A stretch of 64,000 bases of DNA, taken from Verrucomicrobiota bacterium (lineage in GTDB: Bacteria > Verrucomicrobiota > Verrucomicrobiia > Chthoniobacterales > SZAS-18). Of the stretch, positions 26,625-35,641 are shown in pieces. Location of the stretch: contig JAFEGM010000009.1 of assembly GCA_018240025.1 (NCBI GenBank), positions 1 to 64,000 of the forward strand, read 5' to 3'. Numbering within the stretch: the stretch's first letter is position 1; the number at the start of each line of letters is the position of its first letter. The notes under the pieces are model-generated. The model did not search any database, was not told the origin of the DNA, and was given only the letters and a program-made list of their open reading frames with translations. Made by a program: the position numbers and the translations under genes.

Positions 26625-29516
26625 CTACGGTCGACTGTAGAGGTAGAGCTGCCGGACCGGCGCATAGCTGTAGAGATCGGCCAGGCGCACGCCGCCCGAG
26701 CTGCCGCCGAAGACCAGCATCTGCGCGCCGCTGAACGTGGCCGTGAAGTTCGTGCGCGCCGGAGCCGCGTTGGTCCCGGTGATGGTGGTCCAGGTGTCCG
26801 CGTTCGGATGGTAGATCGCGCCGGTGGCGAGCGAGACGCTGAGGTCGTCGCCGCCCCAGACGATGAAATCGGTCCCGGTCCAGACCGGCGGTACGTTGCG
26901 CCGCGCGCTCGGCGCGTTGGTGGCGCTGAGCGCGGTCCAGCTGCCCGTGGCCGGATCGTAGGCCGCGCCGCTGGCCAGGGCCGCACCGTTGTCGCCGCCC
27001 CAGACGAGCATCTTCGCGCCGGTCCAGACGGCGGTGTGATTCGCCCGGGCGCCAGGCGCCCCGGTGTTGGGCAGCGCCTGCCAGGCGTTGTTGTCGAGGT
27101 CGTAGGCGGCGCCGTTGCCGTAAAACGTACCGCCGTCGCGCCCGCCCCAGACAAGCATGTTGGCCCCGGTCCAGACGGCGGTGTGACCGACCCGCGCGGC
27201 TGGCGCGCCGGTGGTCGTGATGGCGATCCAGTTGTCGTTGCCCGGATTGTAGCGGGCGCCGGTGTTGAGCCGCAGCGAGCCGTCGCGACCTCCCCACACG
27301 AGCATGCGGTCACCCGTCCAAACGGCGGTGTGCTCGCGCCGCGCGGCCGGGGCGCCGGTGTTCGAGAGCGCAGTCCAGGTGTTGGCCACGGGATCGTACG
27401 AACCGCCGGTGGCCAGGCGCCCGCCCGCATTCTCGCCGCCCCAGACGAGCATCTTCGAGCCCGTCCAGACCGCGCTGTGGTAAGCGCGGGCGGCGGGGGC
27501 GCCGGCGTTCCTGATGACCGACCAGTTGTCGACCACCGGGTTGTAGCGCTTGCCGTTGTCGAGATAGGTCGTGCCGTCGAGGCCGCCCCAGACCAGCAGT
27601 TCCGCGCCGGTCCAGACGGCGGTGTGGAGCTCGCGGACCGACGGCCCGCTGGAGACCACGGGCGTGAGGGCGGTCCAGGTGCTGTTCGACGGCCGATAGC
27701 GGGCGAAGTCGGTCAGCATCGTGCTGTTGGACTTGCCGCCCGAGACGAGCAGATCGGTGCCCGTCCAGACATAGGCGCATTCGTCGCGATTGGCCGCCGG
27801 CGTGGTCGGCGTCTGCGTCGTCCACGTGTCGGTCGCGCGGGCGTAGCGGCCGAGATCGCTCCGGTTCGAACCGCCGAGCACGAGCATTTCCGTGCCCGTC
27901 CAAACCGCGGCATGGCCGGTGCGCGTCTGCGGCGCGCCCACGGTCGAGAGCGGGGTCCAGACATTGTTGACCGGATGGTAGGCGGCACCGGTGTTGGTCG
28001 GCGTGCCCAGGCCGCCGCCCCAGACGAGGAACTCGGAGCCGGTCCAGAGGCCGGTGTGGCCGAAGCGCGGCGAAGGCGCGTTGGTCGTCGGCAAGTCGGT
28101 CCAGGCATCGGTCGTGGGCGAGTAGCGGAAGCCGCTCTGCGTGCCCGAGTAGACGTCGAGGCTGGCCGTGCCGCCCCAGACCAGCATGTCCGCGCCGGTC
28201 CAGACGGCCACGTGATACGACAGGCTCTGGGTGTTGTCGGCCAGGGTCGTCCAGACCCCGGTGGCGGGGTTGTAGCGCCCGCCGCCGCGGTGGGTTTGGG
28301 CGCCGCCGGCGTCGTTGTAGTTGCCGCCCCAGACGAGCATCTCCGAGCCCGTCCAGACCGCGCTGTGCCGCTCGCGCCGCAGCGGCGCGCCCACGTTGCT
28401 GATGACCGACCAGGTGTCGGCGGCCGGATCGTAGCGCCCCCCGGAGGCAACGGCTCCGCTGGCGTCGCGCCCGCCCCAGACCAGCATTTCGCTGCCGCTC
28501 CAGACCGCGGTGGCGTTGGTGCGGGCGACGGGCGCATTCGTGACCGAGACCTGGCGGAGGACATCGGTGGCCGGGTGGTAGGCGACGCCGGTGTTGAGGC
28601 GATCGGTCCCGCCGAGCGTGCTGTAGCCGCCCCAGATGAGGAACTCGCTGCCGGTCCAGACGCTGACCGCGCCCCGCCGTGGATCGACCCCGGCCGGCTC
28701 GCCGCCCTTGCGCTTGCTCCACGCTTCGCTCCCGAGGCTGACCGCGCCGAGCCGCACGTAGCCGGCCGCGGCCAGCGCGTTGCTGTTGGGCTCCCCGGAG
28801 AGCAGCATGCCGCCGGAGGTCACGCCGCTCTGCCCGCTGGCGTTGAAATTGGCCAGGACCGCGCCGCTGGCGAGTTGGGGGGCTCCGACCGCGCCATTGG
28901 CGATCTTCGGGCCCGTGACTGCGCCGGCCGCGAGCTGCGTGGTGCCGACCGCGCCGGCCGCGAGGGCGGCGCCGGTGACCGAGTTGGCCGCCAGCGCGCT
29001 GGCGGTGACCGCGCCACTGGCGATCTGCGGCGCGGTGATGCTGCCGTCGGGCACCGTGGCCGCGATCATGGCGTAGCCGGAGGGCGCGATCCGCTGGTCG
29101 GGCGTGAGCCGCTGCGAGCCGTTGGCGCCGTCGTTGAACCAGACCCGCAGCTTCACGTTCGAGCCGCTGAACGCGCTGTAGGGAATCGCGACCGTCATGT
29201 TCGGCAGCGTGGTCTGTCCGAGCAGCACCGAATACAGCCCGCCGCTGACCGTGAGCGCGACGGCCGCGGCGGGCTCGGAGCCATTGACCGAAGTGCCGTC
29301 GTTCGACCAGAGCGTGGCGTCAGTTTGGTCGAGAAGCGCGAACTTGAAGCTGCCCGTGCCGCTGAAGGGAGCGCCGTTGACTGCGATCTTGCCCTGATAC
29401 GAAATGAAGTTCGGGACCTGCGCCTCGGCAGAACCGGCGAGGCCGCTGCAAACCGCCAGCAGGAGCGCGAGACAGGCGCGGAGGCCGGGTGCAAACGGAT
29501 TAAACATGGTCTTCAT
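26625..29516 (-). CDS. Secreted 14-kelch protein, type A (copy A1)
   Basis: 963 residues; the ATG at 29516 gives a signal peptide ending 'GSAEAQ' (the frame is open further upstream, antisense to the neighbour). Layout: signal peptide; an N-terminal beta domain starting 'VPNFISYQGKIAVNG' with 'LWSNDGTS' and 'GLYSVLLGQT'; a 'SGYAMIAA' linker; a stalk of six decapeptides (V-T/G-x-x-x-L/I-A-x-G-A, e.g. 'VGTTQLAAGA'); then 14 kelch motifs with core 'AVWTGSEMLVWGG' at about 50-residue spacing; and the end 'LYLYSRP'. Fourteen motifs fit two seven-bladed propellers. It is probably a surface-exposed binding protein, perhaps a trimeric fibre. It is second in a B1-A1 pair, 58 bases after B1. Confidence 0.85.
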   Translation of the reverse strand: MKTMFNPFAPGLRACLALLLAVCSGLAGSAEAQVPNFISYQGKIAVNGAPFSGTGSFKFALLDQTDATLWSNDGTSVNGSEPAAAVALTVSGGLYSVLLGQTTLPNMTVAIPYSAFSGSNVKLRVWFNDGANGSQRLTPDQRIAPSGYAMIAATVPDGSITAPQIASGAVTASALAANSVTGAALAAGAVGTTQLAAGAVTGPKIANGAVGAPQLASGAVLANFNASGQSGVTSGGMLLSGEPNSNALAAAGYVRLGAVSLGSEAWSKRKGGEPAGVDPRRGAVSVWTGSEFLIWGGYSTLGGTDRLNTGVAYHPATDVLRQVSVTNAPVARTNATAVWSGSEMLVWGGRDASGAVASGGRYDPAADTWSVISNVGAPLRRERHSAVWTGSEMLVWGGNYNDAGGAQTHRGGGRYNPATGVWTTLADNTQSLSYHVAVWTGADMLVWGGTASLDVYSGTQSGFRYSPTTDAWTDLPTTNAPSPRFGHTGLWTGSEFLVWGGGLGTPTNTGAAYHPVNNVWTPLSTVGAPQTRTGHAAVWTGTEMLVLGGSNRSDLGRYARATDTWTTQTPTTPAANRDECAYVWTGTDLLVSGGKSNSTMLTDFARYRPSNSTWTALTPVVSSGPSVRELHTAVWTGAELLVWGGLDGTTYLDNGKRYNPVVDNWSVIRNAGAPAARAYHSAVWTGSKMLVWGGENAGGRLATGGSYDPVANTWTALSNTGAPAARREHTAVWTGDRMLVWGGRDGSLRLNTGARYNPGNDNWIAITTTGAPAARVGHTAVWTGANMLVWGGRDGGTFYGNGAAYDLDNNAWQALPNTGAPGARANHTAVWTGAKMLVWGGDNGAALASGAAYDPATGSWTALSATNAPSARRNVPPVWTGTDFIVWGGDDLSVSLATGAIYHPNADTWTTITGTNAAPARTNFTATFSGAQMLVFGGSSGGVRLADLYSYAPVRQLYLYSRP

Positions 29517-29574
29517 CGGATGGAGGTTGGCTGCGGTTCGTCTTCTTCCTTGAGCTTCGTCCTTGCCTCTCTCC

Positions 29575-32430
29575 TCACGGCCGCTGGTAGAGGTAGACCG
29601 TGGAAGGCGGCACGTACGCGGTCTGGTCGCCGTAGAACTGGCCGTCGGCGCCGCCGCCGAAGACGAGCATTTCCGTGCCGGTCCAGAGCGCGGTGTGGGC
29701 GGTGCGGCCGACCGGGGCGCCCGTCGGGGTGACGGCGGCCCAGGAGTTGGTCGAGGGCGTGTAGACTCCGCCGCTGGCCAGGCTGGCCGCGCCGTCGAAT
29801 CCACCCCAGACCACCAGCGAGCGGCCGGTCCAGACGCTGCTGTGGGCGCTGCGGGCGGCGGGCGCGCCGCTGGCGCTCAGCGCCGTCCAGCCGTTGTTCG
29901 CCGGGGAGTAGGCGGCGCCATCGCCGAGCGCCGGCCCATTCTCGCCGCCCCAAACGAGCATGCGATCGCCCGTCCAGACTGCGCCATGGCCGGCCCGTGC
30001 GGAAGGCGCGCCGAGGGTCGCCACGGCGGTCCAGACGTTTTCGTCGGGATCGTAGAGCGCGCCGCTGGCGAGGCGCGTGCCGCCGTTGCGTCCGCCCCAG
30101 ACGATCATGTGCGTGCCGGTCCAGACCGCGGTGTGCTCGGCCCGCGCGACCGGAGCGCCGGTGGCGGTGACGTTCTGCCAGGCGTCCTGGCCGGGATTGT
30201 AGCGTCCGCCGCTATCGAGATAGGTGAGGCCATCGCGCCCGCCCCAGACGAGCATGCGGGTGCCGGTCCAGACGGCGGTGTGCTGGCGCCGCGCGGCCGG
30301 TGCGCCGACGTTGCTGAGCGGACTCCACACGCTGGCGGCGGGATCGAAACGCGCGCCGCTGGCCAGCCGGCCGCTGCCGTTCTCGCCGCCCCAGACGAGC
30401 ATTTCGTTCCCGGTCCAGACCGCGGTGTGTCCGCTCCGGGCGGTCGGTCCGCCGCTGGCCGGCAGCGGGCTCCAGACGTCGAGCGCCGGGCTGTAGCGCG
30501 CGCCGCTGGCCAGATGTCCGGTGGCGTCATTGCCGCCGAAGACGATCTGCTCGGCCCCGGTCCAGATCGCGCTGTGTTCCTGCCGCGCGGAGACGCCGGC
30601 GCCGAGCGTTTCCCAGCGGTCGCCGACGAGCGTGTAGCGGCCGCCGCCGACGAAGGCGCCGGTGGCATCGGCCCCGCCGACCACCAGCAGTTGGGTGCCG
30701 GTCCAAACCGCGCTGGCCTCGCGCCGCGCGGCGGGCGCGCCGGCGGTCGGCAGCGCCGTCCAGGCCAGCGTGACGGGCGAGTAGCGCGCGCCGTCATTGA
30801 AATGCGTGCTGCCGTTCGTCCCGCCCCAGAGGATCAGCTCGGCGCCGGTGAAGACGGCCGCCATGCCTTCGCGGGCGCTCGGCTGCGCGGGGCCGGCGGG
30901 CATGCTCTTCCAGGTATCGGCACCGGGCGAATAGGCGCTGCCGTCGCCCAGCGGCGCGATGCCCGAGTGCCCACCCCAGACCAGCATGACGGTGCCCGTC
31001 CAGACCGCTGCGTGGTCGCGCCGGGCGGCCGGCGGGGAGCCGCCCAGCGCGCTCCACGCGTCGGTCGCGCCCGCGTAGCGTCCGCCCGAGGACAAGGTCG
31101 TACCGGCCGCATTGGCTCCGCCCCAGACCAGCATCTCCTCGCCCGCGAAGACCGCGGTGTGTCCGCTGCGGGCCGCGGGCGCGCCGATCGCGTTGAGCGT
31201 GAGCCAGGTGTCGGTGGCAGGCTGATAGCGCGCGCCCGTGGCCAGCACGCTGCCGCCGCCGCTGGCCGTACCGCCCCAGACCAGCATGCGGGTGCCCGAC
31301 CAAACCGCGGTGTGGCGGCTGCGCGCGCTCGGCGCGCCGGTGGCGGAGAGGGCCTGCCAGACATTTGCCGCCGGATCGAAGCGCGCCCCGGTGGCGGTGG
31401 CGGTCGTGCCGCCCGTCAGGCCGCCCCAGACCAGCATGAGCGATCCCGTCCAGACCGCGGAATGGCGGGTGCGGGCGGCGGGCGCGCCGGTCGCGGGGAG
31501 ATCGCGCCAGGTGTTCGTGACCGGATCGAACCGCGCGCCGGTGGCGAGCGGCAGGCCGGTCGCATCGACCCCGCCGAAGACGAGCATCTCGCTGCCGGTC
31601 CAGACCGAGGTCGCCTGGCTGCGCGCGCTCGGGGCCGCGCCGCCGGCACGTGCATTCCATTTCTCGAAGCCCAGCTGCACCTGGCCGAGTTGCACGTAGC
31701 CGGCGGCCGCGAGGCTGGCGCTGGCGGGATCGAACGACAAGATCACGCCGCCGCTGGGCACGCCGGCGAGTCCTTCGGCGGCGAGCGCATTGGCCGCCGC
31801 GCCGGCGGCGAGTTGGTTCTCGCCGACCGCGCCCTGCGCGAGGATCGCGGCGGTGACGGCGTCGGCCGCGAGGTCGGAGGTCTGGACCGCGCCCTCGAGG
31901 ATCTTCGGGCGGGTGACCGCGCCGGCGGCGAGCGCATCGGCCGTGACCGCGCCGGCCGCGAACGAGGCGGCGCCGAGTGCGCCGTCCTGCAGCGTGCTCG
32001 AACGCAGCGCGTAGGCGGACGGCGACAGACGGGTATCGGGCGTGAGCCGCTGCGAACCGTTGACGCCGTCATTGAACCAGACCCGCAGCCGCGCGCGGCC
32101 ATTGGCCAGCGCGCTGGCAGGCAGCGGCTGGGTCATGTTCGTCAGCTGCGTCTGCCCGAGCAGGACGTCGAAATTGCCCCGATCGACCGTGAGCGGCACG
32201 GCCGCGACCGGCTCCGAGCCCGCCACCGAGGTGCCGTCGTTCGACCAGAGCGTGTCGCCCGTCTGCCCGTCGATCAGCGCGAACTTGAACGCGCCGCTCC
32301 CGCTGAAGTTCGCATTCCCGCTCAGCACCCGGCCCTGATAGCTCAGCAGCGTCGGCACCTGCGCCGAGGCCGGGAGCAGCGGCCAGCACAGCAGGAGAAG
32401 CGCGAGCAGCCAGGCGCGGCGGAGGTTCAT
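29575..32430 (-). CDS. Secreted 14-kelch protein, type B (copy B1)
   Basis: 951 residues with the same architecture as its neighbours: signal peptide 'LLALLLLCWPLLPASAQ'; N-terminal domain 'VPTLLSYQGRVLSGNANFSG' with 'LTVDRGNFDVLLGQTQL'; a stalk of six decapeptides; 14 kelch motifs ('AVWTGTRMLVWGG' type); and the end 'VYLYQRP'. The 'DRGNFDVLLGQTQLTNMTQP' stretch is shared with copy B2 and not with the A copies. It is followed at 58 bases by A1. Kelch blades carry 'RYNP..DxW' and 'GAPAARxxHTAVWTG' linkers. The ligand is unknown. Confidence 0.85.
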   Translation of the reverse strand: MNLRRAWLLALLLLCWPLLPASAQVPTLLSYQGRVLSGNANFSGSGAFKFALIDGQTGDTLWSNDGTSVAGSEPVAAVPLTVDRGNFDVLLGQTQLTNMTQPLPASALANGRARLRVWFNDGVNGSQRLTPDTRLSPSAYALRSSTLQDGALGAASFAAGAVTADALAAGAVTRPKILEGAVQTSDLAADAVTAAILAQGAVGENQLAAGAAANALAAEGLAGVPSGGVILSFDPASASLAAAGYVQLGQVQLGFEKWNARAGGAAPSARSQATSVWTGSEMLVFGGVDATGLPLATGARFDPVTNTWRDLPATGAPAARTRHSAVWTGSLMLVWGGLTGGTTATATGARFDPAANVWQALSATGAPSARSRHTAVWSGTRMLVWGGTASGGGSVLATGARYQPATDTWLTLNAIGAPAARSGHTAVFAGEEMLVWGGANAAGTTLSSGGRYAGATDAWSALGGSPPAARRDHAAVWTGTVMLVWGGHSGIAPLGDGSAYSPGADTWKSMPAGPAQPSAREGMAAVFTGAELILWGGTNGSTHFNDGARYSPVTLAWTALPTAGAPAARREASAVWTGTQLLVVGGADATGAFVGGGRYTLVGDRWETLGAGVSARQEHSAIWTGAEQIVFGGNDATGHLASGARYSPALDVWSPLPASGGPTARSGHTAVWTGNEMLVWGGENGSGRLASGARFDPAASVWSPLSNVGAPAARRQHTAVWTGTRMLVWGGRDGLTYLDSGGRYNPGQDAWQNVTATGAPVARAEHTAVWTGTHMIVWGGRNGGTRLASGALYDPDENVWTAVATLGAPSARAGHGAVWTGDRMLVWGGENGPALGDGAAYSPANNGWTALSASGAPAARSAHSSVWTGRSLVVWGGFDGAASLASGGVYTPSTNSWAAVTPTGAPVGRTAHTALWTGTEMLVFGGGADGQFYGDQTAYVPPSTVYLYQRP

Positions 32431-32488
32431 GCCGCCAAGATATCGGGCGCGGGGGGCGGCCGATATGGCACGAAAGTACTACCGGGGG

Positions 32489-32695
32489 GAAACTCGAAAT
32501 TCGAAACTCGAAGCTCGAAGGAGCGTCAGCGCGTCGTCACGGCTTCCGATCCGGACGTCTGATGTGCGGCCCTCTGTCTTCCTTCGCCGGCAGACGAATG
32601 CCGCCCGGCAGAGAAGCTCGCGCACGAACTTCGACTTCGAACTTCGATCTTCGAACTTCCTTCGAGTTTCGAGTTTCGAACTTCGAGTTTCTTCT
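32489..32695. repeat. Interrupted inverted repeat of TTCGA-rich sequence
   Basis: GAAACTCGAAGCTCGAAGG near 32503 pairs with CCTTCGAGTTTCGAG near 32656, within longer TTCGA-rich arms. The loop (about 100 bp) contains GCGTCGTCACGGCTTCCGAT and has no gene. It lies in the 265-base gap between the two kelch pairs, just after the A2 stop and upstream of B1, and could end the first transcript or stabilise mRNA. Confidence 0.55.
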
Positions 32696-35578
32696 TCAGG
32701 GCCTGACGTAGACGTGCAGCACCCTCGCCGGCAGATAGGCCGTCAGCTCCCCGAACACGCTGGCGCCATCGCGTCCGCCGAAGAGCAGGAATTGATCGGA
32801 CGTCCAGAGCAGCGTGTGCTCGGCACGGGCGGCGGGCGACGACGTGGTGGTGAGCGGCCGCCAGGTGCGGGTCGAGGGCTCGTAGAGCGAGCCGGTGCCG
32901 AGGCGCGCGGCGCCGGCCTCGCCGCCCCAGACGACCCATTGCGAGCCGTTCCAGGAAGCGGCGGCGCCGCGGCGCGGGGTGGGGGCGTCGAGGGTGGGCA
33001 ATTCGGTCCAGGTGTCGGTCCCGGGCGTGTAACGCGCGCCGCCGCCGAGGTCGGCGGTGGCGTTGAGCCCGCCCCAGACGAGCATCTCGCTGCCGGTCCA
33101 GACTGCGGCGTGCTCGGCGCGTGCGGAGGCAGCGGGGGAGACCGCCAGCGCGGTCCAGGCGTTGGCGTCGAGATCGTAGGCGGCGCCGTCGCCGAAGAAG
33201 CTGCCGCCGTCGCGACCGCCCCAGACCAGCATGCGCGTGCCGGTCCAGACCGCACTGTGGCCCACGCGCGGCGCGGGTGCGCCGGAGGCGGCGGTGGCGA
33301 TCCAGTTGTCGGTGGTCGGGTTGTAGCGCGCGCCGCTGCCGAGTCGCGTGGCCCCGTCGCGACCGCCCCAGACGATCAGCCGCGAACCCGTCCAGACCGC
33401 GGTGTGGCCGGCGCGGGCAGCGGGCGCATTGGTGCCGCTGAGCGCGCTCCAGCTGTCGGACGCCGGCGCGTAACGGGCGCCGGTGGCCAGGCGGGTGGTC
33501 GCGTTCTCGCCGCCCCAGACGAGCAGTTCCGAGCCGCTCCAGACCGCGGTGTGGTTGGCGCGTGCCGTCGGCGCGTTGGCCGAAGGCAGCGGCGTCCAGA
33601 GATTGAGCAGCGGGGAATAGCGGGCGCCATCGCCGAAGTGGTCGACGCCGTTGGTGCCGCCGAAGACGATGGCCTCGGCGCCGGTCCAGGTGAAGCTGTG
33701 CGCGAAGCGCGGCGCAGGCGGGAGGGAGAGCGCGCTCCAGCTGTTGGCCGCCGGCGAATAGCGGCCGCCGCCGGCCTGCACCGCGCTGGTGCCAGCGCCG
33801 CCGAAGACCAGCATTTCCGCGCCGGTCCAGACCGCGGAGCCGGCCGAGCGGGCACTGGGCGCACCGACGGTCGCCAACGGCTGCCAGGCGTTGGCGGACG
33901 GATCGAACCGCGCGCCGTCGGCCAGCGCGGTGAGAGGCGAGAGCTGCAGCCCGCCCCAGACGAGCAGTTCCGTACCGCTCCAGATTGCCTGGGCGAAGCC
34001 GCGCGCGCTCGGGGCCCCGCTCGTGGCGGTGGCGGTCCAGGCATTCGCGGTCGGATCGTACAGGCCGCCGGTTGCGCTGACGGTCGAGGCCCCGGTCACG
34101 CCGCCCCAGACGAGCAGGCGCGACCCGGTCCACGCCACGCTGTGGTAGGCGCGGGCGCTGGGCGCGCCCGCCGTGGGCAGGGCGGTCCACGTGTCGGTCA
34201 GCGGATCGTACCGTCCGCCGGTGTTGGTGAAGACGCCGGCGGTGGTCACACCGCCCCAAATGAACAAAGCGCTGCCGCTCCAAACCGCGCCGGGCGCGAG
34301 ACGGGCGCTGGGGGCACCGGTGGCGGAAAGAGCGGCCCAGGTGTCGGTCGTCGGATCGTAGCTGCCGCCGTTGGCGAAGGCGGAGGCGGCCGCGCCGCCC
34401 CAGACCAGCAGCCGCGTGCCGGTCCAGACCGCGCCGTGGGCGGAACGCGCCGCCGGAGCGCTGGCGGTGCTGGTGGGCGCCCAGCTGTCGGTGGCGGGTT
34501 GATAGCGCGCGCCGGAGTTGGTGAAGACACCGCTGGCATCGCCGCCCCAGACGATGAACTCGCGGCCGGTCCAGACGCCGCTGTGGCGCTGTCGGGCGCT
34601 GGGCGCGCCCGCCGACGGCAGCGGCGTCCAGCGGTTGGCGGCGGGATCGAAGCGCGCGCCATCGGCGAAGATGCTCGAGGCGCCGTTCGAGCCGCCCCAG
34701 ACGATCATCTCGGCCCCGGTCCAGACCGCGGCGGCGTCGCGGCGGGCGGAGAGCGCCGGCGCGGTGCGCACGCTCCATTGCTCGCCGCTCGTGCTGAGGC
34801 TGCCCAGCCGCACGTAGCCCGCCGCCTGCAACGCGGCGCTGGCCGGATCGGCCGAGAGCACCATACCCCCGCTGGCCACGCCGCTTTGGCCGCTGGCCGC
34901 CAGGCTGGCCGCGGCCGCACCGGAGGCCAGCTGGGTGGCGCCCACGGATCCCGCCGCGAGCTGCGCGCTGCCGACCGCACCGGCCGCGAGCTGCGCGCTG
35001 CCGACCGCGCCATTGGCCAGCGCCGCGGAGGTGACCGCGCCATTGGCCAGCGCCGCCGCCGTCACGCTGCCGGCGGCGAGCTGGGCGGCGCCGATGCTGC
35101 CGTCCGGCACGCTGGCCGCGACCATGGCGTAGCCGACCGGCGCGAGCCGCTGGTCGGGCGTGAGCCGCTGCGAGCCGTGGGTGCCGTCATTGAACCAGAC
35201 CCGCAGCCGCACGTTGGCATTCTGAAAGACGGCCGTGGGAATCGACTGCGTCATGCCCGTCTGCGCGGTCTGCCCGAGCAGCACGGAATAGAGCCCGCCG
35301 GCGACCGTCAGCGGCACCGCCAGCGTCGGCTCCGAGCCGGCCACGGACGAGCCGTCGTTCGACCAGAGCGTCGCGTCCGTCTGCCCGTCTACCAGCGCGA
35401 ACTTGAACTGCCCCGTGCCCGCGAAGGGCACCCCGCTCACGCTCACCTTGCCCTGATACGAGAGAAAGGAGGGAACCTGGGAGAAGGAAAAAGAGAGAAA
35501 GAGAAAGGAAGAAACCACGAGCGCGCCGAGCCACAACAACAGGCTGGAGCGCGAGGATGAGAGCGATGGCGTGAACAT
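32696..35578 (-). CDS. Secreted 14-kelch protein, type A (copy A2)
   Basis: 960 residues from the ATG at 35578. The leader is unusually Ser/Phe-rich ('ALVVSSFLFLSFSFSQ'). The N-terminal domain 'VPSFLSYQGKVSVSG', with 'GLYSVLLGQT' and 'GYAMVAASVPDGSI', groups it with A1 rather than the B copies. The stalk has six decapeptides ('VGSAQLAAGA' type). Fourteen kelch motifs follow; the last two have weaker cores ('ASWNGSQWVVWGG', 'LLWTSDQFLLFGG'). It ends 'LHVYVRP'. It is translated after B2 with a 63-base gap and is likely secreted and surface-exposed. Confidence 0.85.
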   Translation of the reverse strand: MFTPSLSSSRSSLLLWLGALVVSSFLFLSFSFSQVPSFLSYQGKVSVSGVPFAGTGQFKFALVDGQTDATLWSNDGSSVAGSEPTLAVPLTVAGGLYSVLLGQTAQTGMTQSIPTAVFQNANVRLRVWFNDGTHGSQRLTPDQRLAPVGYAMVAASVPDGSIGAAQLAAGSVTAAALANGAVTSAALANGAVGSAQLAAGAVGSAQLAAGSVGATQLASGAAAASLAASGQSGVASGGMVLSADPASAALQAAGYVRLGSLSTSGEQWSVRTAPALSARRDAAAVWTGAEMIVWGGSNGASSIFADGARFDPAANRWTPLPSAGAPSARQRHSGVWTGREFIVWGGDASGVFTNSGARYQPATDSWAPTSTASAPAARSAHGAVWTGTRLLVWGGAAASAFANGGSYDPTTDTWAALSATGAPSARLAPGAVWSGSALFIWGGVTTAGVFTNTGGRYDPLTDTWTALPTAGAPSARAYHSVAWTGSRLLVWGGVTGASTVSATGGLYDPTANAWTATATSGAPSARGFAQAIWSGTELLVWGGLQLSPLTALADGARFDPSANAWQPLATVGAPSARSAGSAVWTGAEMLVFGGAGTSAVQAGGGRYSPAANSWSALSLPPAPRFAHSFTWTGAEAIVFGGTNGVDHFGDGARYSPLLNLWTPLPSANAPTARANHTAVWSGSELLVWGGENATTRLATGARYAPASDSWSALSGTNAPAARAGHTAVWTGSRLIVWGGRDGATRLGSGARYNPTTDNWIATAASGAPAPRVGHSAVWTGTRMLVWGGRDGGSFFGDGAAYDLDANAWTALAVSPAASARAEHAAVWTGSEMLVWGGLNATADLGGGARYTPGTDTWTELPTLDAPTPRRGAAASWNGSQWVVWGGEAGAARLGTGSLYEPSTRTWRPLTTTSSPAARAEHTLLWTSDQFLLFGGRDGASVFGELTAYLPARVLHVYVRP

Positions 35579-35641
35579 ATGGCGACGTTGGCTGGACGAT
35601 ACTTTCCTTATTCCTTCTTCCTTGCGCCTTCCTCCTTGCTC

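Noticed and set aside
29563-35560. Plus-strand frames of about 1000 residues opposite the kelch genes (29563-32562, 32429-35560)
   Set aside because: They mirror the kelch repeat period ('AGPDRGV' type repeats) and are reverse-complement shadows of the repeated 'VWTGSEMLVWGG' coding sequence.
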